Shown: in pieces, positions 42,517 through 50,893 of the stretch
Position numbering within the stretch: position 1 is the stretch's first letter
How the letters are laid out: each line of letters begins with the position of its first letter
Assembly (NCBI RefSeq): GCF_002879865.1
Contig: NZ_PNXY01000019.1
Location: 1 to 64,000 of the forward strand
Reading direction: 5' to 3'
Length of the DNA: 64,000 nucleotides
Origin: Paraburkholderia rhynchosiae
GTDB taxonomy: Bacteria; Pseudomonadota; Gammaproteobacteria; Burkholderiales; Burkholderiaceae
Notes under the pieces: model-generated
Databases searched by the model: none
Told to the model about the DNA's origin: nothing
The model's input: only the letters and a program-made list of their open reading frames with translations
Translations under genes and position numbers: made by a program

Positions 42517-43095
42517 TCAGGGCGAGCGCGTGAGCGTGTTGATCGTCTCGGCCTCGCCGGCCTCCCAGAACGAGGCCCAGGTCGGGAAGCTCTGCGGCAG
42601 GCGCGGCTGGTATTTATCACTCTCGTATTTTCCCGGCCAGTTCTGAAAGCGCGGCGCTCCCGGCCGCTCCAGCCAGTCGGTCGAATACCAGTGGCGCTCA
42701 TCGCGGCGCTCAAAATACCAGGCGCCGTCACGGCGCACATAGTGATCGAAATAGCAGATCGCCATGACGACCCATTTGCCGTTGTCCTCGTGCTCCGCGC
42801 GACAATACACCTGACCGGACGCGTGGTTCTCGTCGATCAGGTCGATGGCGTGTCCGCATATCTGGTGAACGCTGCGGTAGAACGAACGGAGGATATTCCC
42901 GGAACCGTAAAACGTTTTCAGGGCTGCCCTGCCGGTGCCCCAGCGGCCGCAATCGACGTCATCTGTGAAGAGGTTAACAAGGGCATCGAGATCACGACCG
43001 TCGACCGCAATCGCGTAGCGAATCGGCAACTGCTGGATCGCCAGTTGCGCCTCGATGCGATCGATTCGGGCGAGAAGGCTGACATCCGTTGTCAC
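42517..43095 (-). CDS. SnoaL-like / nuclear transport factor 2 fold protein
   Basis: A 192-residue small alpha+beta protein starting with GTG at 43095, which overlaps the SDR stop (GTGA). AQLAIQQLPIRYAIAVDGRD and the strand pattern GKWVVMAICYFDHYVRRDGAWYF fit the SnoaL_4/NTF2-like group, which includes isomerases, dehydratases and small accessory proteins for ring systems (scytalone dehydratase, ketosteroid isomerase). As the last gene of the 13-gene Rieske operon it may isomerise a ketone double bond, but no catalytic residues can be named with confidence. Confidence 0.75.
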   Translation of the reverse strand: MTTDVSLLARIDRIEAQLAIQQLPIRYAIAVDGRDLDALVNLFTDDVDCGRWGTGRAALKTFYGSGNILRSFYRSVHQICGHAIDLIDENHASGQVYCRAEHEDNGKWVVMAICYFDHYVRRDGAWYFERRDERHWYSTDWLERPGAPRFQNWPGKYESDKYQPRLPQSFPTWASFWEAGEAETINTLTRSP

Positions 43096-43928
43096 TTCGT
43101 CCTCCGCTCGTCTATCGCTGCACTGGCTGAGGCTCGAGCGCGAATTTCGTCCGCGTAGTACGGCTGATGAGACAGCAGCCCGCCATCCACGTTGATGATT
43201 TGGCCCGTGACAAAGGCGGCCTCGTCGGAGGCCAGATACACCACTGCGTGCGCCACGTCTTCAGGCTGGCCGAGCCGCTGCGTGAGATGGTGGCTCAACA
43301 TCATTTCACCCGCCGGCCCCGCGTAGTGCCCTACCGTCGCTGGCGTCACGATCAGCCCCGGCGCGATTGCGTTGCAGCGAATCCCCTCCTTGCCGTGCTG
43401 CGTCGCGACATAACGCGTCAATGCTTCGATACCTGCCTTGCAGACGCCATAAGCGCTATAACCAAGCGCGCCTGCCTGCGCTGCGCCCGACGACGTATTG
43501 ATGATCGAACCGCCTCCGCGAGCGCGCATGAGCGGGATCGCGTAGCGCGACGCCAGCATCGTACCGCGCAGGTTGATCCGCATGGTGTCATCCCAGACCG
43601 AAATATCGACTGCTTCCACGGCCGCATCGACGGTGCTCGATATCGACGTTGCCGCCGCGTTGTTGTGCAGCACGTCGACGCCGCCCCATGTTTCGCATGT
43701 CAGCGCGAACAACGCCGCGATCGAAGCCTCATCGCCAATATCGACCGGCGCGGCAATCGCCTGACCTCCGTTGCGTTCGATACGCTCGGCTTGCGCCGTT
43801 GCTCCGTCGACATTGCGGTCCGCGACGACCACCCGTGCGCCTTGCGTGGCCAGCATCGCGGCACAGGCTGCGCCAATTCCCGACGCTGCGCCCGTGACAA
43901 CGGCAATCTTTCCTTCAAGTCGCAACAT
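43092..43928 (-). CDS. SDR family oxidoreductase
   Basis: A 278-residue classical SDR: VTGAASGIGAACAAML, the catalytic Ser in NTSSGAA and YGVCK, ending FVTGQIINVDGG. The NNAG motif reads HNNAAATS, so its glycine is replaced. The start MLRLEGK at 43928 follows GAGGAGACATGG. It is the twelfth gene of the Rieske operon and overlaps the SnoaL-like gene. An alcohol or 3-hydroxyacyl-CoA is the likely substrate. Confidence 0.84.
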   Translation of the reverse strand: MLRLEGKIAVVTGAASGIGAACAAMLATQGARVVVADRNVDGATAQAERIERNGGQAIAAPVDIGDEASIAALFALTCETWGGVDVLHNNAAATSISSTVDAAVEAVDISVWDDTMRINLRGTMLASRYAIPLMRARGGGSIINTSSGAAQAGALGYSAYGVCKAGIEALTRYVATQHGKEGIRCNAIAPGLIVTPATVGHYAGPAGEMMLSHHLTQRLGQPEDVAHAVVYLASDEAAFVTGQIINVDGGLLSHQPYYADEIRARASASAAIDERRTK

Positions 43929-43973
43929 GTGCCATGTCTCCTCATGATTGCCGCGGCTTAGAATCAACGGTGC

Positions 43974-44010
43974 AAATCAATGCTGGAAATCAATGCTGGA
44001 AATCAATGCT
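43974..44010. repeat. 13-bp direct tandem repeat at the end of the acyl-CoA dehydrogenase gene
   Basis: AAATCAATGCTGG (43974-43986) repeats exactly at 43987-43999 and again, truncated to AAATCAATGCT, at 44000-44010. The last copy includes the dehydrogenase stop codon (44003-44005). The arrangement suggests slippage duplication of the gene's 3' end. Confidence 0.88.
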
Positions 44011-45127
44011 TCGCAGCGAAACGCGCAAGGTGGAAGTCGATGTCGCCGAACATCTTTTCCATCATCGTCATCTTGCGGAAATAGTGGCCAACCTGATATT
44101 CCTCGGTCATGCCCATTCCACCGTGCAACTGGATGCCTTGTGCGCATACGAAGCGGCTCGCGCGTCCGGCAACCGCCTTGGCAGCCGATATGGCGCGGCT
44201 GCGCTCCGTTGCGGGCCGGTCCAGATGAGCAATGCCGCAATAGAGCATTGACCGCGTTTCCTCTACGGCAACAAACATTTCGGCCATTCGGTGTTGCAGC
44301 GCCTGGAACTTGCCGATTGGCTGACCGAACTGCACCCGCGCCTTGATATAGTCGGCCGTGATGTCCATCACGGCTTCCATCACGCCGAGAATCTCGGCCA
44401 CGCTCGCGAGCGTGGCAAGCCCCGTCGCGGTGTCGAGCAATTCGGGCGCAGTTGCGGGAGCGCTCAGCAACGCCGACTCATCCAGTTCGACGTTACGAAA
44501 CTCGATGTCCGCGGCACGGGATCCATCAAGCAGGCGATACGTACGGCAACTCACGCCCGCTGCGCGGCGGTCGACAACAAAAATCGCCGGCCCTTCCGCT
44601 GAGTCGTCGAGACGCGCGGTCACGAGCAACTGGTCCGCTGACCCGCCTGCAATCACGAGCGTCTTGGCGCCGCTCAGCAAATAGCCGCCTTGCGTCTTGC
44701 GGGCACTGGTATGCGTGACGCACCCCAGCTTGAAACGCGAGCCAGCCTCGCTGTCAGCCAGTGCAAGAAGCAGCCGGCCCTCGATGACGGCGGGCAGCAG
44801 AGCCTGCCGCTGTATCTCCGAACCACTGCGATCGACGATCGTCGCGCACAGCACGGCCGTTTGCAGAACGGGCTCGAGCACCATGCCGCGGCCAAACGCC
44901 TGCATGACAACAGCCGTCTCGACAAATGAGCAGGCAAGCCCGCCCACATCTTCGGGAAGTGTCAGGCCCAGCCAGCCGAGTTCCGCGTAAGACTGCCAGC
45001 GTTCACGGCTAAAACCTTCTTCGCTCGCGGCAATCTCCCGGCGCGCTTCGAATCCATATTCCTGCTGGATGAATCGCTCCACGCCGTCTTTCAGCATCGA
45101 TTGTTCGTCGGAAAGATTGAAGTCCAT
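44003..45127 (-). CDS. Acyl-CoA dehydrogenase, subunit of a probable heteromeric enzyme (short partner)
   Basis: A 374-residue acyl-CoA dehydrogenase: MDFNLSDEQSMLKDGVERF, LGWLGLTLPEDVGG, FGQPIGKFQALQHRMAEM and LHGGMGMTEEYQVGHYFRK at the FAD/ADP-binding end. It sits two bases after the stop of the second dehydrogenase. Tandem, unequal acyl-CoA dehydrogenases (PimC/PimD, ChsE1/ChsE2) usually form alpha2beta2 enzymes that act on bulky or dicarboxylic acyl-CoAs. Electrons go to ETF (57.8-56.1 kb). The frame continues upstream inside the neighbour gene, but the N-terminus above is the family start. Confidence 0.86.
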   Translation of the reverse strand: MDFNLSDEQSMLKDGVERFIQQEYGFEARREIAASEEGFSRERWQSYAELGWLGLTLPEDVGGLACSFVETAVVMQAFGRGMVLEPVLQTAVLCATIVDRSGSEIQRQALLPAVIEGRLLLALADSEAGSRFKLGCVTHTSARKTQGGYLLSGAKTLVIAGGSADQLLVTARLDDSAEGPAIFVVDRRAAGVSCRTYRLLDGSRAADIEFRNVELDESALLSAPATAPELLDTATGLATLASVAEILGVMEAVMDITADYIKARVQFGQPIGKFQALQHRMAEMFVAVEETRSMLYCGIAHLDRPATERSRAISAAKAVAGRASRFVCAQGIQLHGGMGMTEEYQVGHYFRKMTMMEKMFGDIDFHLARFAAKH

Positions 45128-45129
45128 GG

Positions 45130-46335
45130 TCAAAGTCCAAAGGCCAGCCGGGCAATAATGTTTTTCTGCACTTCCCGCGCGCCGCCATAAATGGTGGATG
45201 CACGGCCGATCAGATAACCGGTCGTGCGGCCGGCCACATAACCAGGCCATGCGTCGTCGGCCAACGGGTTCTCGACGCTCCAATCCCCGTGCTCCTGAAA
45301 GCGCATGCTGCGAGGACCGAGTGCATCGATCTGCAACTCCGTGACGCGTTGCTGCATCTCGGAGCCGCTGACTTTGAGCGCCGAAATCACCGCATCGAGG
45401 TTGCGCGTGGTCTTTTCCTCTGCAAGGATGCGCAGTACCGACCATTCCAGCGCCAGCAGATCCACTTCAACCGCCGCCACCTTACGGGCAAATTCCGGAG
45501 TGTCGATCAGACGCACACCGTCAATCGTTTCCTGCTCGGCAATGCTCTTCGCACGCTGCAATTCACGCTTGTTGAAGTAAAGGAATGCGCTCGCCGTGCG
45601 TTCTTTTTCCAGCAGGTATTTCGCGTAAGTCCACCCCATCCCGGCCTCACCCACCAGATGCGTACCCGGAACCCGAACGTTCTCGAGAAAGACTTCGTTC
45701 AGACCTGTTCCACCTTCGATTGAAACGATCGGGCGCACCGTAATGCCTGGCGTATCCATCTTCACGAGCAGAAACGAGATGCCGCGTTGCGGCTTAACCG
45801 TCGTATCCGTTTTGACGAGAAAGAATCCCCAATCGGCGATCGTGGCGTCGCTGGTCCATATCTTCTGACCGTTGATCACATATTCGTCGCCGTCGAGCAC
45901 CGCCGTGGTTCTGAGCGCCGCCAGATCCGAGCCCGCATTCGGCTCGGAAAAGCCCTGACACCAGAACTCGTCCCCGGAGAGAATGGCGGGCAGAAAGCGC
46001 TGCTTCTGCCACTCCGAGCCGAACGCAATAATGACGGGCGCAACCATATGCGTTGCCTGCCAGCCGTAGTCCATCGCATCGGCGTTGTACAGTTCTTCCA
46101 TGAAAATATGCTTGCGAAAGCCGGACCACCCTGTTCCGCCGTACTCCACCGGCCAATGCGGCGCACCCCATCCGCGCTGGTGAAGAATGCCTTGCCATGT
46201 GCGGATGTCCTGTCTCGCCGGAGGGTGAGCGCCAATCGTCCAGCGATGAGAGATACCGGCCGGCAACTGCTCCGCGAAGAACTGTCTGACTTCCTGACGA
46301 AACGCTTCGTCTTCTGCGCTGTACTCGAAATGCAT
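45130..46335 (-). CDS. Acyl-CoA dehydrogenase, subunit of a probable heteromeric enzyme (long partner)
   Basis: A 401-residue acyl-CoA dehydrogenase with GFSEPNAGSDLAALRT (FAD/acyl binding), LVKMDTPGITVRP and IYGGAREVQKNIIARLAFG at the C-terminus. At the place where medium-chain dehydrogenases have the catalytic glutamate (YEGxxQIQ) it has glycine, so the base must come from elsewhere or from the partner subunit. GGAGGAG precedes the ATG at 46335. With the adjacent subunit it likely dehydrogenates a ring-bearing acyl-CoA. Confidence 0.87.
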   Translation of the reverse strand: MHFEYSAEDEAFRQEVRQFFAEQLPAGISHRWTIGAHPPARQDIRTWQGILHQRGWGAPHWPVEYGGTGWSGFRKHIFMEELYNADAMDYGWQATHMVAPVIIAFGSEWQKQRFLPAILSGDEFWCQGFSEPNAGSDLAALRTTAVLDGDEYVINGQKIWTSDATIADWGFFLVKTDTTVKPQRGISFLLVKMDTPGITVRPIVSIEGGTGLNEVFLENVRVPGTHLVGEAGMGWTYAKYLLEKERTASAFLYFNKRELQRAKSIAEQETIDGVRLIDTPEFARKVAAVEVDLLALEWSVLRILAEEKTTRNLDAVISALKVSGSEMQQRVTELQIDALGPRSMRFQEHGDWSVENPLADDAWPGYVAGRTTGYLIGRASTIYGGAREVQKNIIARLAFGL

Positions 46336-46427
46336 GTCTGGCTCCTCCTGCTATTTCCCGCTAGCGAGCGACCTGAATGGCTCGCTGCCTTGCTTGCCCG
46401 GCTGCGTGCATCGGATCAGGTGATCGA

Positions 46428-47207
46428 CTAACGCCCCTTGAAAACCGGCGTCCGTTTTTCGCGCGCGGCCAGTCGCCCCTCGGCCGCATCCTCGGAATTC
46501 ACAGCCAGAGCGACAGCGTTGAGTTCCTCTACAAGAAACTGTTCCATTGTGCCGGCGTTCGAACGGAACAACTGCTTCGTCAGTCCAATCGAGAAGGTCG
46601 GCATTGCTGCCAGTTCCGCAGCGAGGTCCTCGGCAACCTGCATGAGCTTTTCATCTTCGACGACGCGGTTCGCCAACCCGCACTCAAATGCCTCTTGCCC
46701 GGTCAGCTTGCGATTGAGATACATGATCTCTTTCGCGCGGAATTCGCCGCAGTGACGCGCGAGCAGATGCACCATGCCGCCTTCGGGCAGCGTCGCTCGC
46801 ATCAGAAACGCGGGGATGAACTGGGCTGTGTCCGACACCAGTAGCAAGTCGGCACAAAGCGCATAGCTCCATGCAATGCCAACCGCTACGCCTCGTACCG
46901 CCGCGATCACTGGCTTGTTGAGGTTATAGAGCCGCAATGCAATCTGCTGGTACACGGCCATCGACTGGCGCGCGTGCGATACGCTCATTTGCGGGGGCGC
47001 CGCGCCGCTGCCCTTGATATCGGCGCCCGCGCAAAATGCACGCCCTGCGCCCGTCAGGATCACCGCACGGATTGCGGAGTCCCGCTCGATACGATCGAGA
47101 TGTTCGATCAGCAGGGTCAGCATTTCCGGCGTCAACGCGTTGAGCTTTTCGGGCCGGTTCAGCGATAGCGTTGCAATCGCACCCTGTAATGAAAGTTCGA
47201 CATCCAT
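46428..47207 (-). CDS. Enoyl-CoA hydratase/isomerase family protein without canonical glutamates
   Basis: A 259-residue crotonase fold with the oxyanion-hole parts AGRAFCAGADIKGS and VAVGIAWSYALCADL. Both glutamate positions of a true hydratase are changed (AWSYALCAD; FIPAFLMRATLPEGG), so isomerase, hydrolase or other CoA chemistry is more likely. It ends EKRTPVFKGR like many catabolic crotonases. It lies in the Rieske operon between another crotonase and the dehydrogenase pair. Confidence 0.82.
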   Translation of the reverse strand: MDVELSLQGAIATLSLNRPEKLNALTPEMLTLLIEHLDRIERDSAIRAVILTGAGRAFCAGADIKGSGAAPPQMSVSHARQSMAVYQQIALRLYNLNKPVIAAVRGVAVGIAWSYALCADLLLVSDTAQFIPAFLMRATLPEGGMVHLLARHCGEFRAKEIMYLNRKLTGQEAFECGLANRVVEDEKLMQVAEDLAAELAAMPTFSIGLTKQLFRSNAGTMEQFLVEELNAVALAVNSEDAAEGRLAAREKRTPVFKGR

Positions 47208-47275
47208 GGTTTAACGGTCTTCAGTGGGTGAATCGCACGGCTCGTTCAGAGGCTCCCCGCATCAGGCGAAAAGCT

Positions 47276-48169
47276 TCATTCACCGCGTGCACGCAGTTTG
47301 ATCATGCCGTTGCCGAACGGCTCGTCGCGACGCTTGAGCGCATCTTTCAGACCGACGGTTTCCATGTCGGCCTTGAATTGTGCCCGGCGCGGTCCCTGGC
47401 TCTGATGCGCGCGCGCATCGTTCTCGACAGCGAGGCGTTGCAGCGCGCGCGCACCCGCGAGTTCGAGGCCGAGGTTCACAATCCGCTTGTTCGCCGAGAG
47501 CAAGTCCGCGTCGACGAAAGACAGCCGGCGCGCCAGTTCCGATACTTCAGCGTCGAGTTCCTCGATGGGTACCGCATCCATCACGAGACCGATCTTCGCG
47601 GCATCGCGGCCCGTTAGTGAGTCGCCCGACAGCAAAAGGCGCTTCGCCCACTGCGGCCCGACGTGATAGAACCACATGTGCGCCGGCGGCGAGCCATTGG
47701 CGCGGGTCGCCGGAAAGCCGATCCGCGCGTTGTCCGCCGCCAGCACCATATCGCAGGCCAACGCGAGGTCCGTGCCACCGGCGAGGCAGTTACCGTGCAC
47801 CTGAGCAATGATCGGCTTGTGAATTTCGGCCATCAGGTTGACGGTTTCCGACTGCCGCTCCATCGACCAGCAATCGTCATCGAAGCTGCGTATCGTGCCG
47901 CGATACTCACCCGGATCGACCTGTTCAGCCGCGCGGTCCGAATACGTGGTGACGAGGTCGTAACCGGCGCAAAAATCTTTACCGGCTCCGCGCAGTACGA
48001 TCACATTGACCGACTTCAGATCATCGGCTTCGAGCAGCGCCTCTTTCAGTTCACGCAGAAGGACACCGTTAATCGCATTCCGTTTATCCGGACGATTCAG
48101 CGTGATTCGCGCAACGCGTTCAGCTACATCGAACTGAACGCATTCGGTGCTTTTAAGCCATTTGCCCAT
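47276..48169 (-). CDS. Enoyl-CoA hydratase/isomerase family protein (atypical active site)
   Basis: A 297-residue crotonase fold with RITLNRPDKRNAINGVLLREL and AGKDFCAGYDLVTTY. The first glutamate is replaced by Asp (AGGTDLALACD) and the second is missing (GFPATRANGSPPAHMW). Length and motif changes set it apart from its neighbour at 46428, so the two are unlikely to be redundant. It lies between the CoA ligase and the other crotonase in the Rieske operon. Confidence 0.82.
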   Translation of the reverse strand: MGKWLKSTECVQFDVAERVARITLNRPDKRNAINGVLLRELKEALLEADDLKSVNVIVLRGAGKDFCAGYDLVTTYSDRAAEQVDPGEYRGTIRSFDDDCWSMERQSETVNLMAEIHKPIIAQVHGNCLAGGTDLALACDMVLAADNARIGFPATRANGSPPAHMWFYHVGPQWAKRLLLSGDSLTGRDAAKIGLVMDAVPIEELDAEVSELARRLSFVDADLLSANKRIVNLGLELAGARALQRLAVENDARAHQSQGPRRAQFKADMETVGLKDALKRRDEPFGNGMIKLRARGE

Positions 48170-48210
48170 GATTCACTCTCATTCGAAGAAGGTACTCGCG
48201 CGCCAGAAGT

Positions 48211-49743
48211 TCAGCTGCTAAAACGCTGGCGCAATATGACCTTGCTGATCTTTCCGGTAGGCAGGCGCGGGAGTTCGTCGACGAACTGGATCGACTTCGG
48301 ACATTTGTAGCTTGCGATCAGCTCGCGGCAGAATGCGATGAGTTCGGCTTCCTGACTTGATTCCCCTGTGCGCAGAACGACGATCGCCTTCACGCATTCG
48401 CCCCATTTCTCGTGCGGCACGCCGATCGCTGCGGCATCCATCACCGCGGGATGCTGAAGCAACGCGTCTTCGACTTCGCGGCTGTAAATGTTTTCGCCGC
48501 CCGAGATGATCATGTCCTTCTTACGGTCGACAAGAAAAACGTAGCCGCAGCTATCCTGATAGCCCATGTCACCGCTGCGATACCAGCCGTCGCGCAACGC
48601 TTCTACCGTTGCGACGCTGTTGTTCCAGTAACCGGTCATCTGGGTGGCCGAGCGCAGCCACACTTCGCCGGTCTGTCCCTGCGGAAGGTCCACCCCGTTA
48701 TCGTCGACGATGCGCAATTCAATGCCCGGACACGGATGACCCACCGACGCCAACCGTCGAATTTCCTCGGACGTGCCATGCGGCCGGACCTCGTGCGCGG
48801 GCAGCCAGCAGGCATTGCTCTCGGTCATGCCGTACTGGACCGCGAACACGGGACCGAGCACCTCGATACCTCTCTGGAGCAGTGGCACAGGAACCGGCGC
48901 GGCCGCCGTCGTGATGTTCTCGATGCTCGATAAATCGTACGACGCCAGTTCGGGTACATCGAGCAACGCCTGGAGCATCGCCGAGACGAGAAACGTGAAG
49001 GTGATGCGCTCTGCCTGAATCGCCTCGAGCACCGCCTTCGGCTCGAAACCACGGTGCAACACGGTGGTGCCGCCCATCCACGCGACCGCGTTCACATAAC
49101 CGATACCGCCTACGTGAAACGCCGGCGTGGTCTGCAACACGCGTGAGTGCCCCGAGAATTCCGTCACGAGCGCACAGCTGTCCGCGGTCGCGCACATCGC
49201 GCGGTGCGTGCGGACCACGCCTTTTGGGCGACCTGTCGTGCCGCTCGTGTAGATGAGATAAGCGTAGTCGTCGGGCTGCGAGCGGATGGGCGGTCCCTCC
49301 GGCGAGCCGGCTTCCATGACGGCCTCGAAAGATGTCGCCCACGGCGGTGCATCGCCGATACAAATATATTGTTCGATGTCCGGCATCTGCGAGCGCAGAC
49401 CGTCCACGAGCTCCGAATATTGCGCCTCGAAAACAAGGGCTTTCGGCGCCGCATCCTTCAGGATGTGCGAGATCTCCGCTGGCGCAAGCCGGAAGTTGAT
49501 TGTGGCGAGCAGAAAGCCGGCCCATTCGCATGCCCGGTAAGTCTCGTAGTACTCCGCGCAATTCATCGCCAGTACCGCGACCCGGTCCTGACGCCGGAGC
49601 CCACGCTGGTAGAGCGCATCGGAGAACCGGCGGGCTCGCGCTGCCATCTCGCCATGAGTCACGCGCCGGCTACCGAAAACCAGGGCTTCCCTGTCCGCAT
49701 AGAAGCGGGCATTGCGCTCTATCATCTCCCCAATCGTTTTCAT
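48211..49743 (-). CDS. Acyl-CoA synthetase (AMP-forming; FadD-like)
   Basis: A 510-residue ANL enzyme: YTSGTTGRPKGVVRTH (P-loop), YGMTESN (A5), WYRSGDMGYQD and DRKKDMIISGGENIY (hinge), and the catalytic lysine in PTGKISK. It activates a carboxylic acid with ATP and CoA. AGGATCG precedes the ATG at 49743. It is the only CoA ligase in the window, so it is the likely entry point for the acid formed by ring cleavage or side-chain oxidation. Confidence 0.92.
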   Translation of the reverse strand: MKTIGEMIERNARFYADREALVFGSRRVTHGEMAARARRFSDALYQRGLRRQDRVAVLAMNCAEYYETYRACEWAGFLLATINFRLAPAEISHILKDAAPKALVFEAQYSELVDGLRSQMPDIEQYICIGDAPPWATSFEAVMEAGSPEGPPIRSQPDDYAYLIYTSGTTGRPKGVVRTHRAMCATADSCALVTEFSGHSRVLQTTPAFHVGGIGYVNAVAWMGGTTVLHRGFEPKAVLEAIQAERITFTFLVSAMLQALLDVPELASYDLSSIENITTAAAPVPVPLLQRGIEVLGPVFAVQYGMTESNACWLPAHEVRPHGTSEEIRRLASVGHPCPGIELRIVDDNGVDLPQGQTGEVWLRSATQMTGYWNNSVATVEALRDGWYRSGDMGYQDSCGYVFLVDRKKDMIISGGENIYSREVEDALLQHPAVMDAAAIGVPHEKWGECVKAIVVLRTGESSQEAELIAFCRELIASYKCPKSIQFVDELPRLPTGKISKVILRQRFSS

Positions 49744-49778
49744 CTCGATCCTGTCTTCGTATGTTTAACGCTCGAATG

Positions 49779-50594
49779 TCAGGCCGCAAGCGTCTGCGGG
49801 TCTGCAAGCGCCGCAGCTATGAACGCCGTGAAGCAAGCTGCGTCCGCACCGTTGATCACGCGATGATCGTAGCTCAGCGAAAGCGGCAACATCTTGCGCC
49901 AGTCGATACCGCCGTCGCCGGAGGGCTGGGGCGTCAGCCGGGTTTTCGTCACTCCGAGAATGGCAACTTCGGGGGCGTTGATGATCGGCGTGAAGCCCGT
50001 GCCGCCAAACCCTCCCAGTGAGCTGATCGAGAAGCAGCCGCCGGACATTTCCGCCATCGAAAGGCCTTTCTCACGCGCCTTGAGCGACACCGCTGTTAGC
50101 TCAGCCGCCAGTTCCAGAACGCTCTTCCTGTCACAGTCGCGCAAGACCGGCACGAGAAGACCGAAACGCGTGTCCACCGCGACCCCAATGTGGAAGTACT
50201 TTTTGAGCACGAGGTTTTTGCCGTCACCGTCCAGCGATGCATTGAATTGCGGGAACTCCCGCAACGCACGAACCGCCGCCTTGATGAGAAATACCAGCGG
50301 CGTCAGCTTGACTGCGGGTCCACCCTCGTTATACGCCTTGCGGAAGGCCTCGAGCGTTGTGATGTCGGCGTCGTCCTGATGGGTGACGTGCGGAATCGTC
50401 AGCCAGTTGCGCGACAGGAACGCGCCCGTCAGCTTCTGAATGCGTGAGACCGGCTTGACCTCGACTTCGCCAAATTCGGCGAAGTCGACCTGCGGCCACG
50501 GGGGAAGATTCGCGCCGACACCGGCCGGCGCCGAACCATTGACAACTGCCGGCGCAGCCACGGGAGGTGCGGTGGAAACGGATTCGACGCTCAT
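49779..50594 (-). CDS. 2-oxoacid dehydrogenase E2 acyltransferase, catalytic domain only
   Basis: About 271 residues: a short proline/alanine-rich linker, then the acyltransferase core beginning around PVSRIQKLTGAFLSRNW and ending in SYDHRVINGAD, where H244 is the catalytic histidine. No lipoyl domain is in this polypeptide; it is encoded separately just upstream, and no recognisable peripheral subunit-binding domain is seen. The start at 50594 (MSVESVSTAP) follows GAGG; a TTG at 50621 is possible. Works with the E1 pair at 50.9-52.9 kb. Confidence 0.86.
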   Translation of the reverse strand: MSVESVSTAPPVAAPAVVNGSAPAGVGANLPPWPQVDFAEFGEVEVKPVSRIQKLTGAFLSRNWLTIPHVTHQDDADITTLEAFRKAYNEGGPAVKLTPLVFLIKAAVRALREFPQFNASLDGDGKNLVLKKYFHIGVAVDTRFGLLVPVLRDCDRKSVLELAAELTAVSLKAREKGLSMAEMSGGCFSISSLGGFGGTGFTPIINAPEVAILGVTKTRLTPQPSGDGGIDWRKMLPLSLSYDHRVINGADAACFTAFIAAALADPQTLAA

Positions 50595-50645
50595 TTCGGA
50601 TGCCTCGCTAGACGGGTTCAATCAACGTAAAGGACGACCGGCAAA

Positions 50646-50876
50646 TCAGACGATCTCCGCCAGTACCGTACCGACCGGATAAACCTCGCCGATCTGGGCA
50701 ACGATGCGCAGCGTTCCTGAAGCCGGCGCCTCGACTTCCTGCACTGACTTGTCGCTTTCCAGCGCATAGAGCGCCTGACCTTCAGTGACGGCCGCGCCGT
50801 CTTCCAGCAGCCATTCGGTCAGCGTGCCTTCGTTCATCGAAAAGCCCAGCTTTGGAAGCAAAACCTGTGTGGACAT
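50646..50876 (-). CDS. Free-standing lipoyl-domain protein (biotin/lipoyl attachment)
   Basis: A 76-residue single lipoyl domain: MSTQVLLPKLGFSMNEGTL, with the lipoylated lysine K43 in ALESDKSVQEVEAP. In most 2-oxoacid dehydrogenases this domain is fused to E2; here it is its own gene, between E1 beta (17 bases) and the E2 core (51 bases). It would swing acyl groups between E1 and E2 as a mobile protein. Confidence 0.9.
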   Translation of the reverse strand: MSTQVLLPKLGFSMNEGTLTEWLLEDGAAVTEGQALYALESDKSVQEVEAPASGTLRIVAQIGEVYPVGTVLAEIV

Positions 50877-50893
50877 AAGTGCTCTCTTCAAGA

